A stretch of DNA of 64,000 bases from Arthrobacter tumbae (GCF_016907495.1 NZ_JAFBCC010000001.1:3100001-3164000), one strand, 5' to 3'. Numbered from the stretch's first letter, positions 34,526 through 43,810 are shown. Notes: generated by a model from the sequence alone, not told the origin. Translations and numbers: made by a program.

Positions 34526-35238
34526 CCCCCGGCAGGCCGCGGGCCGTCCACCGCAGCCAGAATCACTTCCGCGAGCTCTTGTGGCCGCGTGAACTGCGGC
34601 CAGTGTCCGGTTGGCAGGTCGACGTACTCCACGTCCTTCATCCGGCTGAGCTCCGCCACGTAGGGATGGCCCTGCGCAACCCACTCCTGCAGCTGGGCAG
34701 AGGGGAACTCGCACGCAATGATCGTGGCCGGCACGTTGTAGCGCCGCTCATTGCCCAACTCCTGCGGTTCTGAGGCGACACCCTGAGGCTGGGGAATTGC
34801 CCGGCGGCGGAAATCGGCCCGCAGGTCCTCGTCCAGATCCACGAGGTCTTCCTCATCAAAAAGCTCCCAGGGCGGCAGCGGAATCCCGTCACCCTCCACC
34901 GGCAGTTCGTCGTTGATGACACCGCCCTCTCCGAGCGGGCCGCTGTCCACAAAAATGGCCCGTGCTGTGCGTTCCGGGCGAGCGTCTGCGACGCCGTGGA
35001 TGATCGCCCCACCGCCGGAGTGTCCCACAAGGACAACCGGACCTTCCACAGCATCCACAACGGAGACGACGGCGTCGATATGGGTTCGCAGGCCGATGCC
35101 CGCGCGCGGTGCATCCACAGCTTCCAATCCTGGAAGCGTCAGCGGATGAATACGATGACCCGCCGCGGTGAGCGGCGGCGTAACGTCAGACCACGAAGAC
35201 GCGTCCAACCAAAAACCGGGAACCAGGATGATATCCAT
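34522..35238 (-). CDS. Alpha/beta hydrolase
   Basis: 238 residues. It starts MDIILVPGFWLDASSW with the oxyanion-hole glycine region. The nucleophile elbow is GHSGGG (Ser near residue 77). The catalytic histidine is probably in LPTGHWPQF near the C-terminus. An acidic loop (FDEEDLVDLDEDL) lies in the cap region. It resembles small esterase or haloalkane-dehalogenase-like hydrolases from actinobacteria, but the substrate is unknown. ATG at 35238 is chosen as the conserved start; the frame runs further upstream. A perfect palindrome lies 46 bases upstream. Confidence 0.82.
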   Translation of the reverse strand: MDIILVPGFWLDASSWSDVTPPLTAAGHRIHPLTLPGLEAVDAPRAGIGLRTHIDAVVSVVDAVEGPVVLVGHSGGGAIIHGVADARPERTARAIFVDSGPLGEGGVINDELPVEGDGIPLPPWELFDEEDLVDLDEDLRADFRRRAIPQPQGVASEPQELGNERRYNVPATIIACEFPSAQLQEWVAQGHPYVAELSRMKDVEYVDLPTGHWPQFTRPQELAEVILAAVDGPRPAGG

Positions 35239-35283
35239 GTCCGGAACCCTACCCGTCCAGCACTGTGCGGTGAATGGATGGGA

Positions 35284-35295
35284 CCGCAATTGCGG
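35284..35295. promoter_or_regulatory. CCGCAATTGCGG palindrome upstream of hydrolase
   Basis: Perfect 12-base dyad between prpC and the hydrolase gene, 46 bases before the hydrolase start on the minus strand. A wider GGACCG/CGGTCC pair (35281-35286 and 35303-35308) frames it. It looks like a repressor operator; no local regulator gene of the MarR or TetR type is present. Confidence 0.4.
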
Positions 35296-35313
35296 ACAGA
35301 TTCGGTCCGCGGG

Positions 35314-36453
35314 TTAGGAGAGGTGGCGTTCCTCCGGCCCGTTGTACGCGGCCAGCGGCCGGATCAGCGAATTCGCCGCGCGCTGCTCCATGACGTGCGC
35401 AGTCCACCCGGTGATCCGGGCGGCGATGAAGAGCGGGGTGAACATCTCGGTGTCGAATCCCATGAGGTGGTAGACCGGACCGCCCGGGTAGTCGAGGTTC
35501 GGCTTGATGCCCTTGGCCTCCTGCATGGCCGTTTCGAGGCCCTCGTACAAACCGAGGATCTCCGGTCGCCCATAGTGCTTGATCATGCCATCGAGGGCCG
35601 CTTTCATGGTGGGCACCCGGGAATCACCGTTCTTGTACACGCGGTGTCCGAAGCCCATGATCTTTTTCTTCTGGGCGAGGGCATCGTCCATCCACGCCCT
35701 GGCACGAGTTGCCGCCTCCTCGGCGGTCTCCTCCTCGCGGATACCGATCTCCTCGAAGGTATGCATAACGGCCTCGTTGGCGCCGCCGTGCAATGATCCC
35801 TTGAGCGCCCCGATAGCTCCGGTGACCGCGGAGTGAAGGTCGGCCAAGGTGGAGGTGATGACACGGGCGGTGAAGGTCGATGCATTGAAGGAGTGCTCTG
35901 CGTACAGGATCATCGAGGTGTTAAAGGCCTCGACGACTTCCGGCGCCGCCTCTTCACCGAAGGTCATCCACAGGAAGTTGGCGGAGTAGTCCAGATCATC
36001 GCGGGGTTCTAGCGGCTCGAGCCCGTGGCGGCGCCGCTGGTCATAGGCGACGACGGCGGGAAAGGCAGCGAACAGCTCCACCGCTTTCTCCAGTTCAGCC
36101 TCGCGCGACGAATCCTCCGCCTTCGGGTGGTTCGCTCCAATGACCGACACAGCGGTGCGGCTGACGTCCATCGGGTGGCAGCTGAGCGGCAGCAGATCGA
36201 TGGCGGCCTTCACGTTGTCCGCCAGCGCACGGGATGAGCGTTCCGCCGTCCGGAAGTCACGGGCTTCCGATTCGGTCGGAAGCTCACCGTGCCACAGCAG
36301 CCAGGCGACGTCCTCGAAGTTCACTGCGGCCGCGAGCTCCTGAACCGGGTACCCCTGGTAAAGCAGCGAATTGGTTTCCGGGTTCACCTTCGAGATTGCC
36401 GTGGTGTCCGCGGTGACGCCGGCGAGGCCCTTGTAGATCTGGGGTTCGGTCAT
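35314..36453 (-). CDS. prpC: 2-methylcitrate synthase
   Basis: Condenses propionyl-CoA with oxaloacetate. It is a citrate synthase-family protein of 379 residues, the short type. Catalytic segments are AEHSFNASTFTAR (first His), GSLHGGANEAVM (second His) and GFGHRVYKNGDSRVP, with the Asp later. The placement directly after prpD and prpB defines the 2-methylcitrate rather than the TCA role. ATG at 36453 has AAGGAG 7 bases upstream; longer upstream frame has no support. 46 bases separate it from prpB. Confidence 0.93.
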   Translation of the reverse strand: MTEPQIYKGLAGVTADTTAISKVNPETNSLLYQGYPVQELAAAVNFEDVAWLLWHGELPTESEARDFRTAERSSRALADNVKAAIDLLPLSCHPMDVSRTAVSVIGANHPKAEDSSREAELEKAVELFAAFPAVVAYDQRRRHGLEPLEPRDDLDYSANFLWMTFGEEAAPEVVEAFNTSMILYAEHSFNASTFTARVITSTLADLHSAVTGAIGALKGSLHGGANEAVMHTFEEIGIREEETAEEAATRARAWMDDALAQKKKIMGFGHRVYKNGDSRVPTMKAALDGMIKHYGRPEILGLYEGLETAMQEAKGIKPNLDYPGGPVYHLMGFDTEMFTPLFIAARITGWTAHVMEQRAANSLIRPLAAYNGPEERHLS

Positions 36454-36499
36454 GCCTTGACTCCTTCGTCTGTGGAAATGTGGGTGTGCCGGGTTCGGC

Positions 36500-37405
36500 T
36501 CAGCGTCCGCCGGGAACCTGGAAGTTGAACACCGAGGTGTCGAACTGGTTATACGCTTCGTAGTCGACGAGCTCGTAGAGTCTGGTGCGGGTCTGCATGG
36601 AAGTAACAGCGCCCTGCTGGGTGCCGTCGGCTTTGATCGTTTCCAGCGTACGCTCCGCCGCCCCAATCGCACTACGCAGCAGTGTCACTGGGTAGATCAC
36701 CATGTTGACGCCCACGGATTCGAGGTCTGCGATCGAGAAGAGCTCGCTCTTTCCGAACTCGGTCATATTCGCCAGGATCGGCACATCGACGGCGTGACGG
36801 ATGGCCTCAAACTCGGACAAGTCGCGCATTGCCTCCGGGAAGATGGCGTCCGCGCCGGCGTCAACGAGGGCCTTTGCCCGATCCTGGGCTGCCTGCAGCG
36901 TGTCGGTGCCGCGGATATCAGTCCTCGCCATCACGAGGAAGTTGGGATCGCGGCGACCGTCGGCAGCAGCGCGGATGCGCTTGGCGGCAGTGTCAGTGTC
37001 CACAACGTTCTTGCCGTCCAGATGGCCGCACCGCTTCGGATTGAACTGATCCTCGATGTGGCAGCCGGCCAGGCCGGCGTTCTCCAGCTCCTGCACCGTC
37101 CTCGCGACGTTCATCGGTTCGCCAAAACCGGTGTCCGCGTCCACCAGCGCAGGGAGGTCAGTCATGCGGGCCATCTGGCCGGCGCGTGTGGCAACTTCGG
37201 TCAGGGTGGTGAGTCCGATATCGGGCAAGCCGAGGTCGTTGGCGAGGACGGCTCCGGAGATATAGACGCCGTCGAACCCCTTGTCCTCTATCAGGCGTGC
37301 GGAAAGCGGGTTGAAGGCTCCGGGGAACTGCTGGATGCGGCCTGAGGCCAAACCGGCGCGCAGCGCCTCGCGCTTCTTCTCCGGTGTGATGGAGGAATAC
37401 AGCAT
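36500..37405 (-). CDS. prpB: 2-methylisocitrate lyase
   Basis: Splits 2-methylisocitrate into pyruvate and succinate, the last step of the methylcitrate cycle. Isocitrate lyase/PEP mutase fold, 301 residues. The active-site loop KRCGH is present with Cys126, the metal site VDADTGFGEP precedes it, and IEDQ is intact. The ATG directly abuts the prpD stop (TAAATG) and has AAAGGA 9 bases upstream. Confidence 0.95.
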   Translation of the reverse strand: MLYSSITPEKKREALRAGLASGRIQQFPGAFNPLSARLIEDKGFDGVYISGAVLANDLGLPDIGLTTLTEVATRAGQMARMTDLPALVDADTGFGEPMNVARTVQELENAGLAGCHIEDQFNPKRCGHLDGKNVVDTDTAAKRIRAAADGRRDPNFLVMARTDIRGTDTLQAAQDRAKALVDAGADAIFPEAMRDLSEFEAIRHAVDVPILANMTEFGKSELFSIADLESVGVNMVIYPVTLLRSAIGAAERTLETIKADGTQQGAVTSMQTRTRLYELVDYEAYNQFDTSVFNFQVPGGR

Positions 37406-38923
37406 TTAGAACAGTCCTTTCGGTGCTTCTGTCGGAAGGACGCCGACGGCGGCAGTCAGGTTCAGCTGGTCAAGCTCGCCGGACGCGAGGAGGGGGAGCC
37501 GCTGGACCGCTTCGAGGAAACGTTCAACTTCCGAGTCCTCCACAACTCCGTCGGCGAGGGTGCGTAGTTTGGCGATGTACTGCTCGCGTGCGAAGGGGCG
37601 GGCACCCAGCGGGTGGGCATCAGCGACGGCAATCTCGTCCGTGATGACGGTTCCGTCAGTGAGAGTGATTCCCACCCTGCCGCCGAACGCCTTCTCGCTG
37701 ATGTCCAGGGAGTGATAGCGCCGGGTCCATTCGGCATCCTCCACCGTGGTGACTTTGTGCCAGAGCTCGACGGTGTCGGGGCGCGAAGCGCGTTCCGGCG
37801 TGTAGGAGTCGATGTGGTGCCAGCGTCCGTCCTGCAGTGCGACCGTGAAGATGTACGGGATCGAGTGATCGAGGGTCTCACGGGAAGCCGTGGGATCGTA
37901 CTTCTGCGGGTCATTGGCACCCGAGCCGATCACGTAATGGGTGTGGTGCGAGGTGTGAATCCGGACGGACTCGACCTTTTCAGGATCGGTGACGTCGGGG
38001 TGTGCGGCGTGAAGCCGGCGCGCCAGGTCAATCCATGCCTGTGCCTGGTACTCGGCCGAGTGCTCCTTGGTGTACGTGTCCAGGATGGCGCGCTTCGATT
38101 CACCGGGGACGGGCAGCGGAACCTCATAGCGGGCGTCGGGGCCGTCGAGCATCCACGCGATCACGCCGTCCTCGCCCTCGTAAATTGGTGTGGGGGAGGT
38201 CTGCCCGCGCATGGCCCGGTCCACGGCTTCCACGGCCATCTTGCCGGCGAAGGCCGGTGCGTGGGCCTTCCACGTCGAAATCTCTCCCTTGCGTGACTGG
38301 CGGGTTGCCGTCGTTGTATGCAGCGCCTGCCCGACCGACTGGAAGATCGTCTCGACGTCGAGGCCGAGGAGGGTGCCGATCCCGGCCGCCGCGGACGGAC
38401 CGAGATGCGCAACGTGGTCGATCTTGTGCTTGTGCAGGCAGATCGCCTTCACCAGGTCCACCTGGATCTCGTAGCCGGTGGCGATGCCACGCAGGAGGTC
38501 GGCACCGGTTGCCCCTGTGTGCTGCGCGACCGCGAGGATCGGCGGGATGTTATCTCCCGGGTGCGAGTAATCCGCGGCGAGGAAGGTGTCGTGATAGTCG
38601 AGTTCGCGTACGGCGACCCCGTTGGCCCAGGCAGCCCACTCAGGCGAGGACTTACCGTCGATCCCGAAGACCGTTGCTCCGCGTCCGTTGACGGAGACCG
38701 GATGGCTCAGTGCCTGTGCCCGGGCGGCTTCGATCGGCGCGCGGGAGAGGGACGCGACGGCCACGGAGGCGTTGTCGATGATGCGGTTGATCACCATGTC
38801 GGTCACGTCGTCGTCGACTCCGACAGGATCGACGGCCACTTCGGCGATCTTCCAGGCCAATTGGCCGCTTCGGGGCAGGTTTTCCTCGCTGCGGTGCACT
38901 CGGACGGGGTGTAGCTCAACCAT
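37406..38923 (-). CDS. prpD: 2-methylcitrate dehydratase
   Basis: Cofactor-independent MmgE/PrpD-family dehydratase of 505 residues that converts 2-methylcitrate towards 2-methylisocitrate or 2-methylaconitate. Seen: [33 protein letters not shown] (given by its core [17 protein letters not shown]), [14 protein letters not shown], and [19 protein letters not shown], all hallmarks of the family. ATG at 38923 has GAGAGGAAA upstream and overlaps the 3' end of the GntR gene by 8 bases, so regulator and enzymes share a transcript. Confidence 0.95.
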   Translation of the reverse strand: MVELHPVRVHRSEENLPRSGQLAWKIAEVAVDPVGVDDDVTDMVINRIIDNASVAVASLSRAPIEAARAQALSHPVSVNGRGATVFGIDGKSSPEWAAWANGVAVRELDYHDTFLAADYSHPGDNIPPILAVAQHTGATGADLLRGIATGYEIQVDLVKAICLHKHKIDHVAHLGPSAAAGIGTLLGLDVETIFQSVGQALHTTTATRQSRKGEISTWKAHAPAFAGKMAVEAVDRAMRGQTSPTPIYEGEDGVIAWMLDGPDARYEVPLPVPGESKRAILDTYTKEHSAEYQAQAWIDLARRLHAAHPDVTDPEKVESVRIHTSHHTHYVIGSGANDPQKYDPTASRETLDHSIPYIFTVALQDGRWHHIDSYTPERASRPDTVELWHKVTTVEDAEWTRRYHSLDISEKAFGGRVGITLTDGTVITDEIAVADAHPLGARPFAREQYIAKLRTLADGVVEDSEVERFLEAVQRLPLLASGELDQLNLTAAVGVLPTEAPKGLF

Positions 38924-39593
38924 GGGGTATTTCCTCTCGGACGGTTTTCGCGGTGCTGTCTGTTCGGGCGGCCAGCAGGTACTGCAGGCTGTTGTGAAGA
39001 TGGACTTTGGTCGAGGCCACGGCCAGGTCAGCGTTGGCCTGGGCAATGGACCGGGCGATCTGCGCATGTTCGGAGGCCGACGCCGTCAGGCGTGCAACGT
39101 CGTCCTGGGCCAGCCGGCGAACGCGGCTCAGGTGGGTGCGCAATTGCCGCTGAGCCTGAAGGAGGTACGGATTCGCGGCGGCTGCGTCGATTGCTGCGTC
39201 GAGTTCGGCGACCAGCCCGTAGTACTCCTGGCGTCCGCCGTCGGACTCCTGTATCAGCGAAGACGCCGATTCGAACCGGCGGGTCAGTTCGCGGAAGGTC
39301 CGTTGGTCCGCATGCGTTGCAGCGAGGGCGGCAGCCGTGCAGTCCAGGGAGATGCGGACGTCGAACAGCCCGGTGATCTTCTCCAGCGACACCTCGCTGA
39401 CGATGACGCCGCGTCCCGGATGCGGAGCCGTCAGTCCTTCGGCGGTCAGCCGCGAAAGTGCCTCACGCAGTGGTGTGCGGGAGACACCGAGCCGGGCTGA
39501 CTGTTCGACTTCCCCGAGTACGGTGCCCGGCCCCAGCCGCCATTCGATGATGTCAGCGCGCAAAGCCTGATAGGCGCGGTCACTGGCCCGCAT
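38916..39593 (-). CDS. GntR/FCD regulator of the prp operon
   Basis: 225 residues. The N-terminal winged helix ([18 protein letters not shown]...[17 protein letters not shown]) is of the FadR type. The C-terminal all-helical FCD domain ([23 protein letters not shown] to the end) binds small carboxylates in relatives. It is the first gene of the operon with prpD, prpB and prpC, so it most likely senses a methylcitrate-cycle acid and controls its own operon. ATG at 39593 has GGAG 7 bases upstream; a TTG at 39653 would add 20 residues. Two TGTATACA sites lie upstream. Confidence 0.88.
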   Translation of the reverse strand: MRASDRAYQALRADIIEWRLGPGTVLGEVEQSARLGVSRTPLREALSRLTAEGLTAPHPGRGVIVSEVSLEKITGLFDVRISLDCTAAALAATHADQRTFRELTRRFESASSLIQESDGGRQEYYGLVAELDAAIDAAAANPYLLQAQRQLRTHLSRVRRLAQDDVARLTASASEHAQIARSIAQANADLAVASTKVHLHNSLQYLLAARTDSTAKTVREEIPHG

Positions 39594-39626
39594 CTGCCTG
39601 CTCCACCGCTCGTCCCACCGCTCCAA

Positions 39627-39634
39627 TGTATACA
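39627..39634. promoter_or_regulatory. TGTATACA operator candidate 1
   Basis: Perfect 8-base palindrome 34 bases before the GntR start on the minus strand, overlapping a possible -10 (TATACA) that has TTGCCC 15 bases upstream. FadR-type GntR proteins commonly bind sites with a GT...AC core like this. Confidence 0.6.
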
Positions 39635-39678
39635 GGAAAGACGAACGGGGCAACGTATCGCTTCTTTAAGGCGTGCTT

Positions 39679-39686
39679 TGTATACA
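39679..39686. promoter_or_regulatory. TGTATACA operator candidate 2
   Basis: Second perfect TGTATACA, 52 bases (about five helical turns) from the first, in the same 139-base gap between the GntR gene and the response-regulator gene. The paired sites at helical spacing support DNA looping or cooperative binding. Confidence 0.6.
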
Positions 39687-39732
39687 CAAACGACGACGGC
39701 GGTACTCGGCCGAGGTTGACGGACCTGGGTAT

Positions 39733-40449
39733 TCAGCGGTTCCAGGTGTACTCGAGTTCAGGCCGGCCACGCGTGCCGTACCGGGGCATCCGGCGGGCCG
39801 AGCCGCTGTCGGCGAGATGCTCCAGGTAGCGCCGCGCGGTCACCCGGGACAGTTCCAGCGAGGACGCGACTTCCACTGCAGACACCGGCGCGGGCGCAGC
39901 CGACAGGAAGGAAACGACGGCGCGCAGTGTCTCCTCGGACAGCCCCTTCGGCAGGGCACCCTGCGACGGCGGACGCAGCGCTGCGAACGCGTTGTCCACT
40001 TCAGATTGTGTGGTGGAGGAGGCCTGCGCGTGCAGATTTTCGCGGAACAGCCGGTAGTTGCCGAGCTTCTCGCTGAACGCCGAGTAGGTGAAGGGCTTGA
40101 TGAGATACTGCACGATTCCAGCTGAGATGGCCGAGCGCACTACGCCCAGCTCCCGTACCGCGGTGATGGCGATAACGTCCACGCCGCTGCCCGAACCGCG
40201 GATCCTGCGGATGATGTCGAGACCATGGAGGTCGGGCAGGTTCATATCGAGCAGCACCAGATCGACGACGGCGCCTCCCGCCCCGGATTGCCGGCGCAGC
40301 ATCGAGAGCGCCTCGGATCCGGTGCCGGCGATACCGGCAAGGTCAAACCCTTCGAGGCGCTTCACATACAGCGCGTGAGCCTCCGCCGCGATGGGATCGT
40401 CCTCCACCACCAGTACCCGGATGGGCTGAGTGCCAGGCCGGTCAGCCAC
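39733..40449 (-). CDS. Response regulator, CitB/DcuR family
   Basis: 238 residues. The receiver domain has acidic Asp17/Asp18 in VLVVEDDPIAAEA, phosphoacceptor Asp68 in LVLLDMNLPDLHG, and Lys118 in YLIKPFTYSAF. The C-terminal helix-turn-helix (SAVEVASSLELSRVTARRYLEHLADSG) is the CitT/DcuR type. GTG at 40449 has GGAGGG just upstream and overlaps the kinase stop by 8 bases. With the divergent dicarboxylate transporter gene, it is expected to activate transport of C4-dicarboxylates or citrate-like acids. Confidence 0.92.
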   Translation of the reverse strand: MADRPGTQPIRVLVVEDDPIAAEAHALYVKRLEGFDLAGIAGTGSEALSMLRRQSGAGGAVVDLVLLDMNLPDLHGLDIIRRIRGSGSGVDVIAITAVRELGVVRSAISAGIVQYLIKPFTYSAFSEKLGNYRLFRENLHAQASSTTQSEVDNAFAALRPPSQGALPKGLSEETLRAVVSFLSAAPAPVSAVEVASSLELSRVTARRYLEHLADSGSARRMPRYGTRGRPELEYTWNR

Positions 40450-42085
40450 GGGGACCCTCCCCGTGCGCTCGCAGGCCGGCCGGGTCTGCGCCTTCCAGTG
40501 CGGACGGTCCGGCCGGGAGGTGGACCGTGAAGAGGGCGCCGCCGTCGTTGGTGACCTCAATGGTGCCGCCGAGCCGGTGCACAGCCTGCCGAACCAGTGC
40601 CAACCCGAGACCCCGTGTTCCTGCCGCGCCCTTTGAGCTGGAGCCCAGCGTGAAGATCGTGCCGAGCTGCGCGTCACTCAGTCCGGGTCCGCTGTCGCCG
40701 ACCTCGATGCCGACAAAACCTGCGTCGTCGCCCGCTGTGTAAATCGACAGCGAGACGGACCGGTCCGCGGAGGAGGCCGCGGCGTCGAACGCGTTGTCCA
40801 GCAGGTTGCCGATGATCGTGACGAGGTCCCTTGGATCCATGCCGCAGGTTTCGAGGGTGCCTGCAACATCGATGTCCAGGCGCAGCCCGCGCTCATTGGC
40901 CTGCGCCGCCTTGCCGACCAGCAGCGCGGTGATGAATGGTTCGTCGATGGCCGCCACCACCTCATCGGTGAGCTGTTGCGACTGCTGAAGATCCCGGGTC
41001 GCGAACTCAAGGGCCTCGGTGCGGCGGTCAAGTTCGATCAGGGACACGATGGTGTGCAGCCGGTTGGCGTGCTCATGGGTTTGCGCCCGGAGCGCTTCGG
41101 TCAGCGTCCGCATGGTCTGGACTTCATCCGAGAGGGCCTCGAGCTCGGTGTGGTCCCGGATGGTGGTCACCGTTCCCAGGGGCTTCGTCCCAGACGCCGG
41201 GACGGCCGGCTCCTGGTTGACCACCAGGACGCGGTCATCGGTGACATGGATTTCGTCGACCGCGCGGCGACCGCTGGCCAGCAGCTCGCGGATGGAGGGA
41301 GAGAGGCCGACGCCGGATGCCGGCCTGGGCTCGCCCGGAGCCGATGGCTCCAGGTTGAGCAGCGCTGCGGCCTGGTCGTTGTAGAGCACCAGATCGCCGG
41401 AGAGATTGGTCAGCACCACCCCGTCGCGCACCGAGTGCAGTACTGAATCGTAGAAAACAAACATGCGGGCGAGCTGTTCGGTGCCTAGGCCGAGTGTTGC
41501 CCGGCGGAGGTGGCGGCTCAACACCAGGGACACGATCGTTCCGGCAGTGAGCGCACCCGTCGCGATAAGCCAGACGAGCGGCAACTGCGCATTGCGCGCA
41601 ATGGACACGGTGTCCACGGTGACGCCGGCCGAGACCAGGGCGGTGACGGCGTCGTCCGGAGTAGTGACCGGGACAATCGCACGGACTGATGGACCCAGTG
41701 TCCCGGTGAACAACTCGACGTGAGGGTCTCCGCCAAGCGCCTGGTCGATCGATCCGATGTACTGGCCACCGATTTCACTGGTGTTGCGGTGGGTGTAGCG
41801 GGTGCGGTCGGTGTCCATGATGGTCACAAAATCGACGCCGAGCTCATCCATCACCTCTGCCGCGTAGGGCTGCAGGAGCTCCGGGGGATCCGGTGACTGC
41901 ACTGCTTCAAGCACGAAGGGGTCATTGGCGAACGTCGTGGCGACTGCGAGCATGCGCGCAGATGCGGAGTCGAAGGTGTTGTCCTCCGCATCAAGATAAA
42001 GGACCCAGGAAATGGTGGTGGTCAGCGCGAGGACGAAGACGAGTTGGCCGATGAAAAACTGACGTGCCAGGCTCCAGTTCCTCAC
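40442..42085 (-). CDS. Sensor histidine kinase, CitA/DcuS family
   Basis: 547 residues. TM1 is at ~11-31 and TM2 at ~168-190. The extracellular part between them is a PAS-like acid sensor with DFVTIMDTDRTRYTHRN and GSVRAIVPV-like segments typical of CitA/DcuS/DctS. A cytoplasmic PAS follows (~205-310), then the DHp helix with phosphoacceptor His337 in RAQTHEHANRLHTI. The ATPase has IIGNLLDNAFDA, DSGPGL and GTRGLGLALV. GTG at 42085 is preferred (AGGAG 10 bases upstream); GTG at 42094 is possible. It is divergent from the symporter gene. Confidence 0.92.
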   Translation of the reverse strand: MRNWSLARQFFIGQLVFVLALTTTISWVLYLDAEDNTFDSASARMLAVATTFANDPFVLEAVQSPDPPELLQPYAAEVMDELGVDFVTIMDTDRTRYTHRNTSEIGGQYIGSIDQALGGDPHVELFTGTLGPSVRAIVPVTTPDDAVTALVSAGVTVDTVSIARNAQLPLVWLIATGALTAGTIVSLVLSRHLRRATLGLGTEQLARMFVFYDSVLHSVRDGVVLTNLSGDLVLYNDQAAALLNLEPSAPGEPRPASGVGLSPSIRELLASGRRAVDEIHVTDDRVLVVNQEPAVPASGTKPLGTVTTIRDHTELEALSDEVQTMRTLTEALRAQTHEHANRLHTIVSLIELDRRTEALEFATRDLQQSQQLTDEVVAAIDEPFITALLVGKAAQANERGLRLDIDVAGTLETCGMDPRDLVTIIGNLLDNAFDAAASSADRSVSLSIYTAGDDAGFVGIEVGDSGPGLSDAQLGTIFTLGSSSKGAAGTRGLGLALVRQAVHRLGGTIEVTNDGGALFTVHLPAGPSALEGADPAGLRAHGEGPRG

Positions 42086-42257
42086 TCGGTTCACGCTCCT
42101 CTCACCTGCGACGACGCCCCGATCTTCGGGCAGCTGCCCCTTGTGGTTCACGGACCGGCGAACAGTATGAACGCAATGGTGACCGGCATCACTCTAGCGC
42201 CCACGATGGTAATGAACCGGCCATTGGGCCGCCTACCAGCATAAGGAGTAAACGTAC

Positions 42258-43688
42258 ATGGCGAAGATGCCTGCACAGTCTGCCGCTTCGGTCGACAAGC
42301 CCCGCAAGAGAGTGGACAAGACCCACTTTCTCTACATTGCCGTCATCGTCGCCGTGATTGCCGGCGCAATCCTTGGCCTCGCTGCACCCGAGGTGGCCAA
42401 ATCCCTCAAGCCCATCGGCACCGCCTTCATCGGTCTGATCAAGATGATGATCGCCCCGATCATCTTCTGCACGATCGTGCTGGGCATCGGGTCCATCGCG
42501 AAGGCGGCAACTGTCGGCAAAGTCGGCGGTCTGGCCCTCGGGTACTTCATGCTGATGTCCACGTTCGCGCTGGGCATCGGCCTGGTGGTCGGAAATATCG
42601 TCCAGCCCGGTGAGGGCCTGGACATTTCCGGCGCTACCTATGAGACGGAGAGCACGGAAGCTGAAGGAACCGCTGACTTCCTGCTCGGCATCATTCCGGA
42701 CACCCTGCTGTCCTCGCTGACCGGCACCAGCATCCTCCAGACGCTGTTCGTCGCCCTGCTGGTCGGTTTCGCCCTCCAGAAGATGGGAACGGCCGGCAAA
42801 CCGATCCTGCGCGGCATCGGCCACATCCAGGCGCTGGTCTTCCGCATCCTCATCATGATCATGTGGCTCGCGCCGATCGGCGCATTCGGTGCCATCGCCG
42901 CCGTCGTCGGTGAAACCGGTGTCCAGGCCATCGTGAGCATGTTCACCCTGATGGCCGCGTTCTACGTCACCTGCATCATCTTCATCGTTGTTGTCCTCGG
43001 CGGCCTCCTCAAGATCGTCACCGGCATCAACATCTTCAAGCTGATGAAGTACCTGGGGCGCGAGTACCTGCTCATCTTCTCGACTTCATCCTCGGAAGCA
43101 GCGCTGCCCCGCCTGATCGCGAAGATGGAGCACCTGGGTGTCTCCAAGCCGGTTGTCGGCGTCACGGTCCCCACCGGCTACTCCTTCAACCTTGACGGCA
43201 CCGCAATCTACCTGACCATGGCGTCGCTGTTCGTTGCGTCCGCCCTCGGTACCCCGCTTGCGCTCGGCGAACAGATCTCCCTGCTGGTCTTCATGATCAT
43301 TGCTTCGAAGGGTGCTGCAGGCGTCACCGGCGCCGGCCTGGCCACCCTGGCAGGCGGTCTCCAGTCGCACCGCCCCGACCTCGTGGACGGCGTCGGCCTG
43401 ATCGTCGGCATCGACCGCTTCATGTCCGAGGCACGCGCGCTGACCAACTTCACCGGCAACGCCGTTGCCACCGTTCTGATCGGCACCTGGACCAGGGAGA
43501 TTGAGCGCGACCAGGTGGACGAAGTGCTCGCCGGCCGCCTGCCCTTCGACGAGGCGACCATGACTGCCGGTCACTTCGAAGATGCCAAAGCGGACACCGC
43601 CGAGGACGGAGCAGAGACCAAGACCGACATCGCGGAGTCTCACATCTCCGACCGTCGCGAAGAGGACAGGGTCGGCGCCAACCGCTGA
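42258..43688 (+). CDS. dctA: Dicarboxylate:cation symporter (DctA/DAACS family)
   Basis: 476 residues with about eight membrane helices and two re-entrant loops. Seen: LIKMMIAPIIFCTIVLGI, SSSEAALPRLIAKME (the serine-rich loop), TGYSFNLDGTAIYLTMASLF (the NxDG-type substrate/cation site) and LTNFTGNAVATVLI. Uptake of succinate, fumarate or malate with cations is the usual role. AGGAG at 42244-42248 precedes the ATG. Divergent from the sensor kinase gene, it is the expected target of that two-component system. The hydrophilic acidic tail (about 50 residues) is a genus-like extension. Confidence 0.92.
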   Translation: MAKMPAQSAASVDKPRKRVDKTHFLYIAVIVAVIAGAILGLAAPEVAKSLKPIGTAFIGLIKMMIAPIIFCTIVLGIGSIAKAATVGKVGGLALGYFMLMSTFALGIGLVVGNIVQPGEGLDISGATYETESTEAEGTADFLLGIIPDTLLSSLTGTSILQTLFVALLVGFALQKMGTAGKPILRGIGHIQALVFRILIMIMWLAPIGAFGAIAAVVGETGVQAIVSMFTLMAAFYVTCIIFIVVVLGGLLKIVTGINIFKLMKYLGREYLLIFSTSSSEAALPRLIAKMEHLGVSKPVVGVTVPTGYSFNLDGTAIYLTMASLFVASALGTPLALGEQISLLVFMIIASKGAAGVTGAGLATLAGGLQSHRPDLVDGVGLIVGIDRFMSEARALTNFTGNAVATVLIGTWTREIERDQVDEVLAGRLPFDEATMTAGHFEDAKADTAEDGAETKTDIAESHISDRREEDRVGANR

Positions 43689-43704
43689 TCCCCTCGTTGA
43701 ATTC

Positions 43705-43748
43705 GCAGGACACGCCCCTTTGGCAGACTCATAAGGGGCGTGTCCTGC
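43705..43748 (+). terminator. Terminator after dctA
   Basis: GCAGGACACGCCCCTT (43705-43720) pairs perfectly over 16 bases with AAGGGGCGTGTCCTGC (43733-43748) around a 12-base loop, and TGTTT follows. Confidence 0.85.
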
Positions 43749-43779
43749 TGTTTCAGTGCGCCGAACGCCAACCGGAACC

Positions 43780-43810
43780 CTCAAGCTTGAACCTCAACTT
43801 GAGACTCAAG
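43780..43810. promoter_or_regulatory. Clustered CTCAAG dyads, MerR-type operator candidate
   Basis: Three CTCAA(G/C) half-sites at 43780, 43793 and 43805 are interleaved with their inverse, giving the perfect palindrome TCAAGCTTGA (43781-43790) and CTTGAG-A-CTCAAG (43798-43810). CTCAAG/CTTGAG arms are typical of MerR-family operators such as SoxR sites and HspR HAIR elements. It lies ~110 bases before the parA-scpA-scpB operon. Confidence 0.5.
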
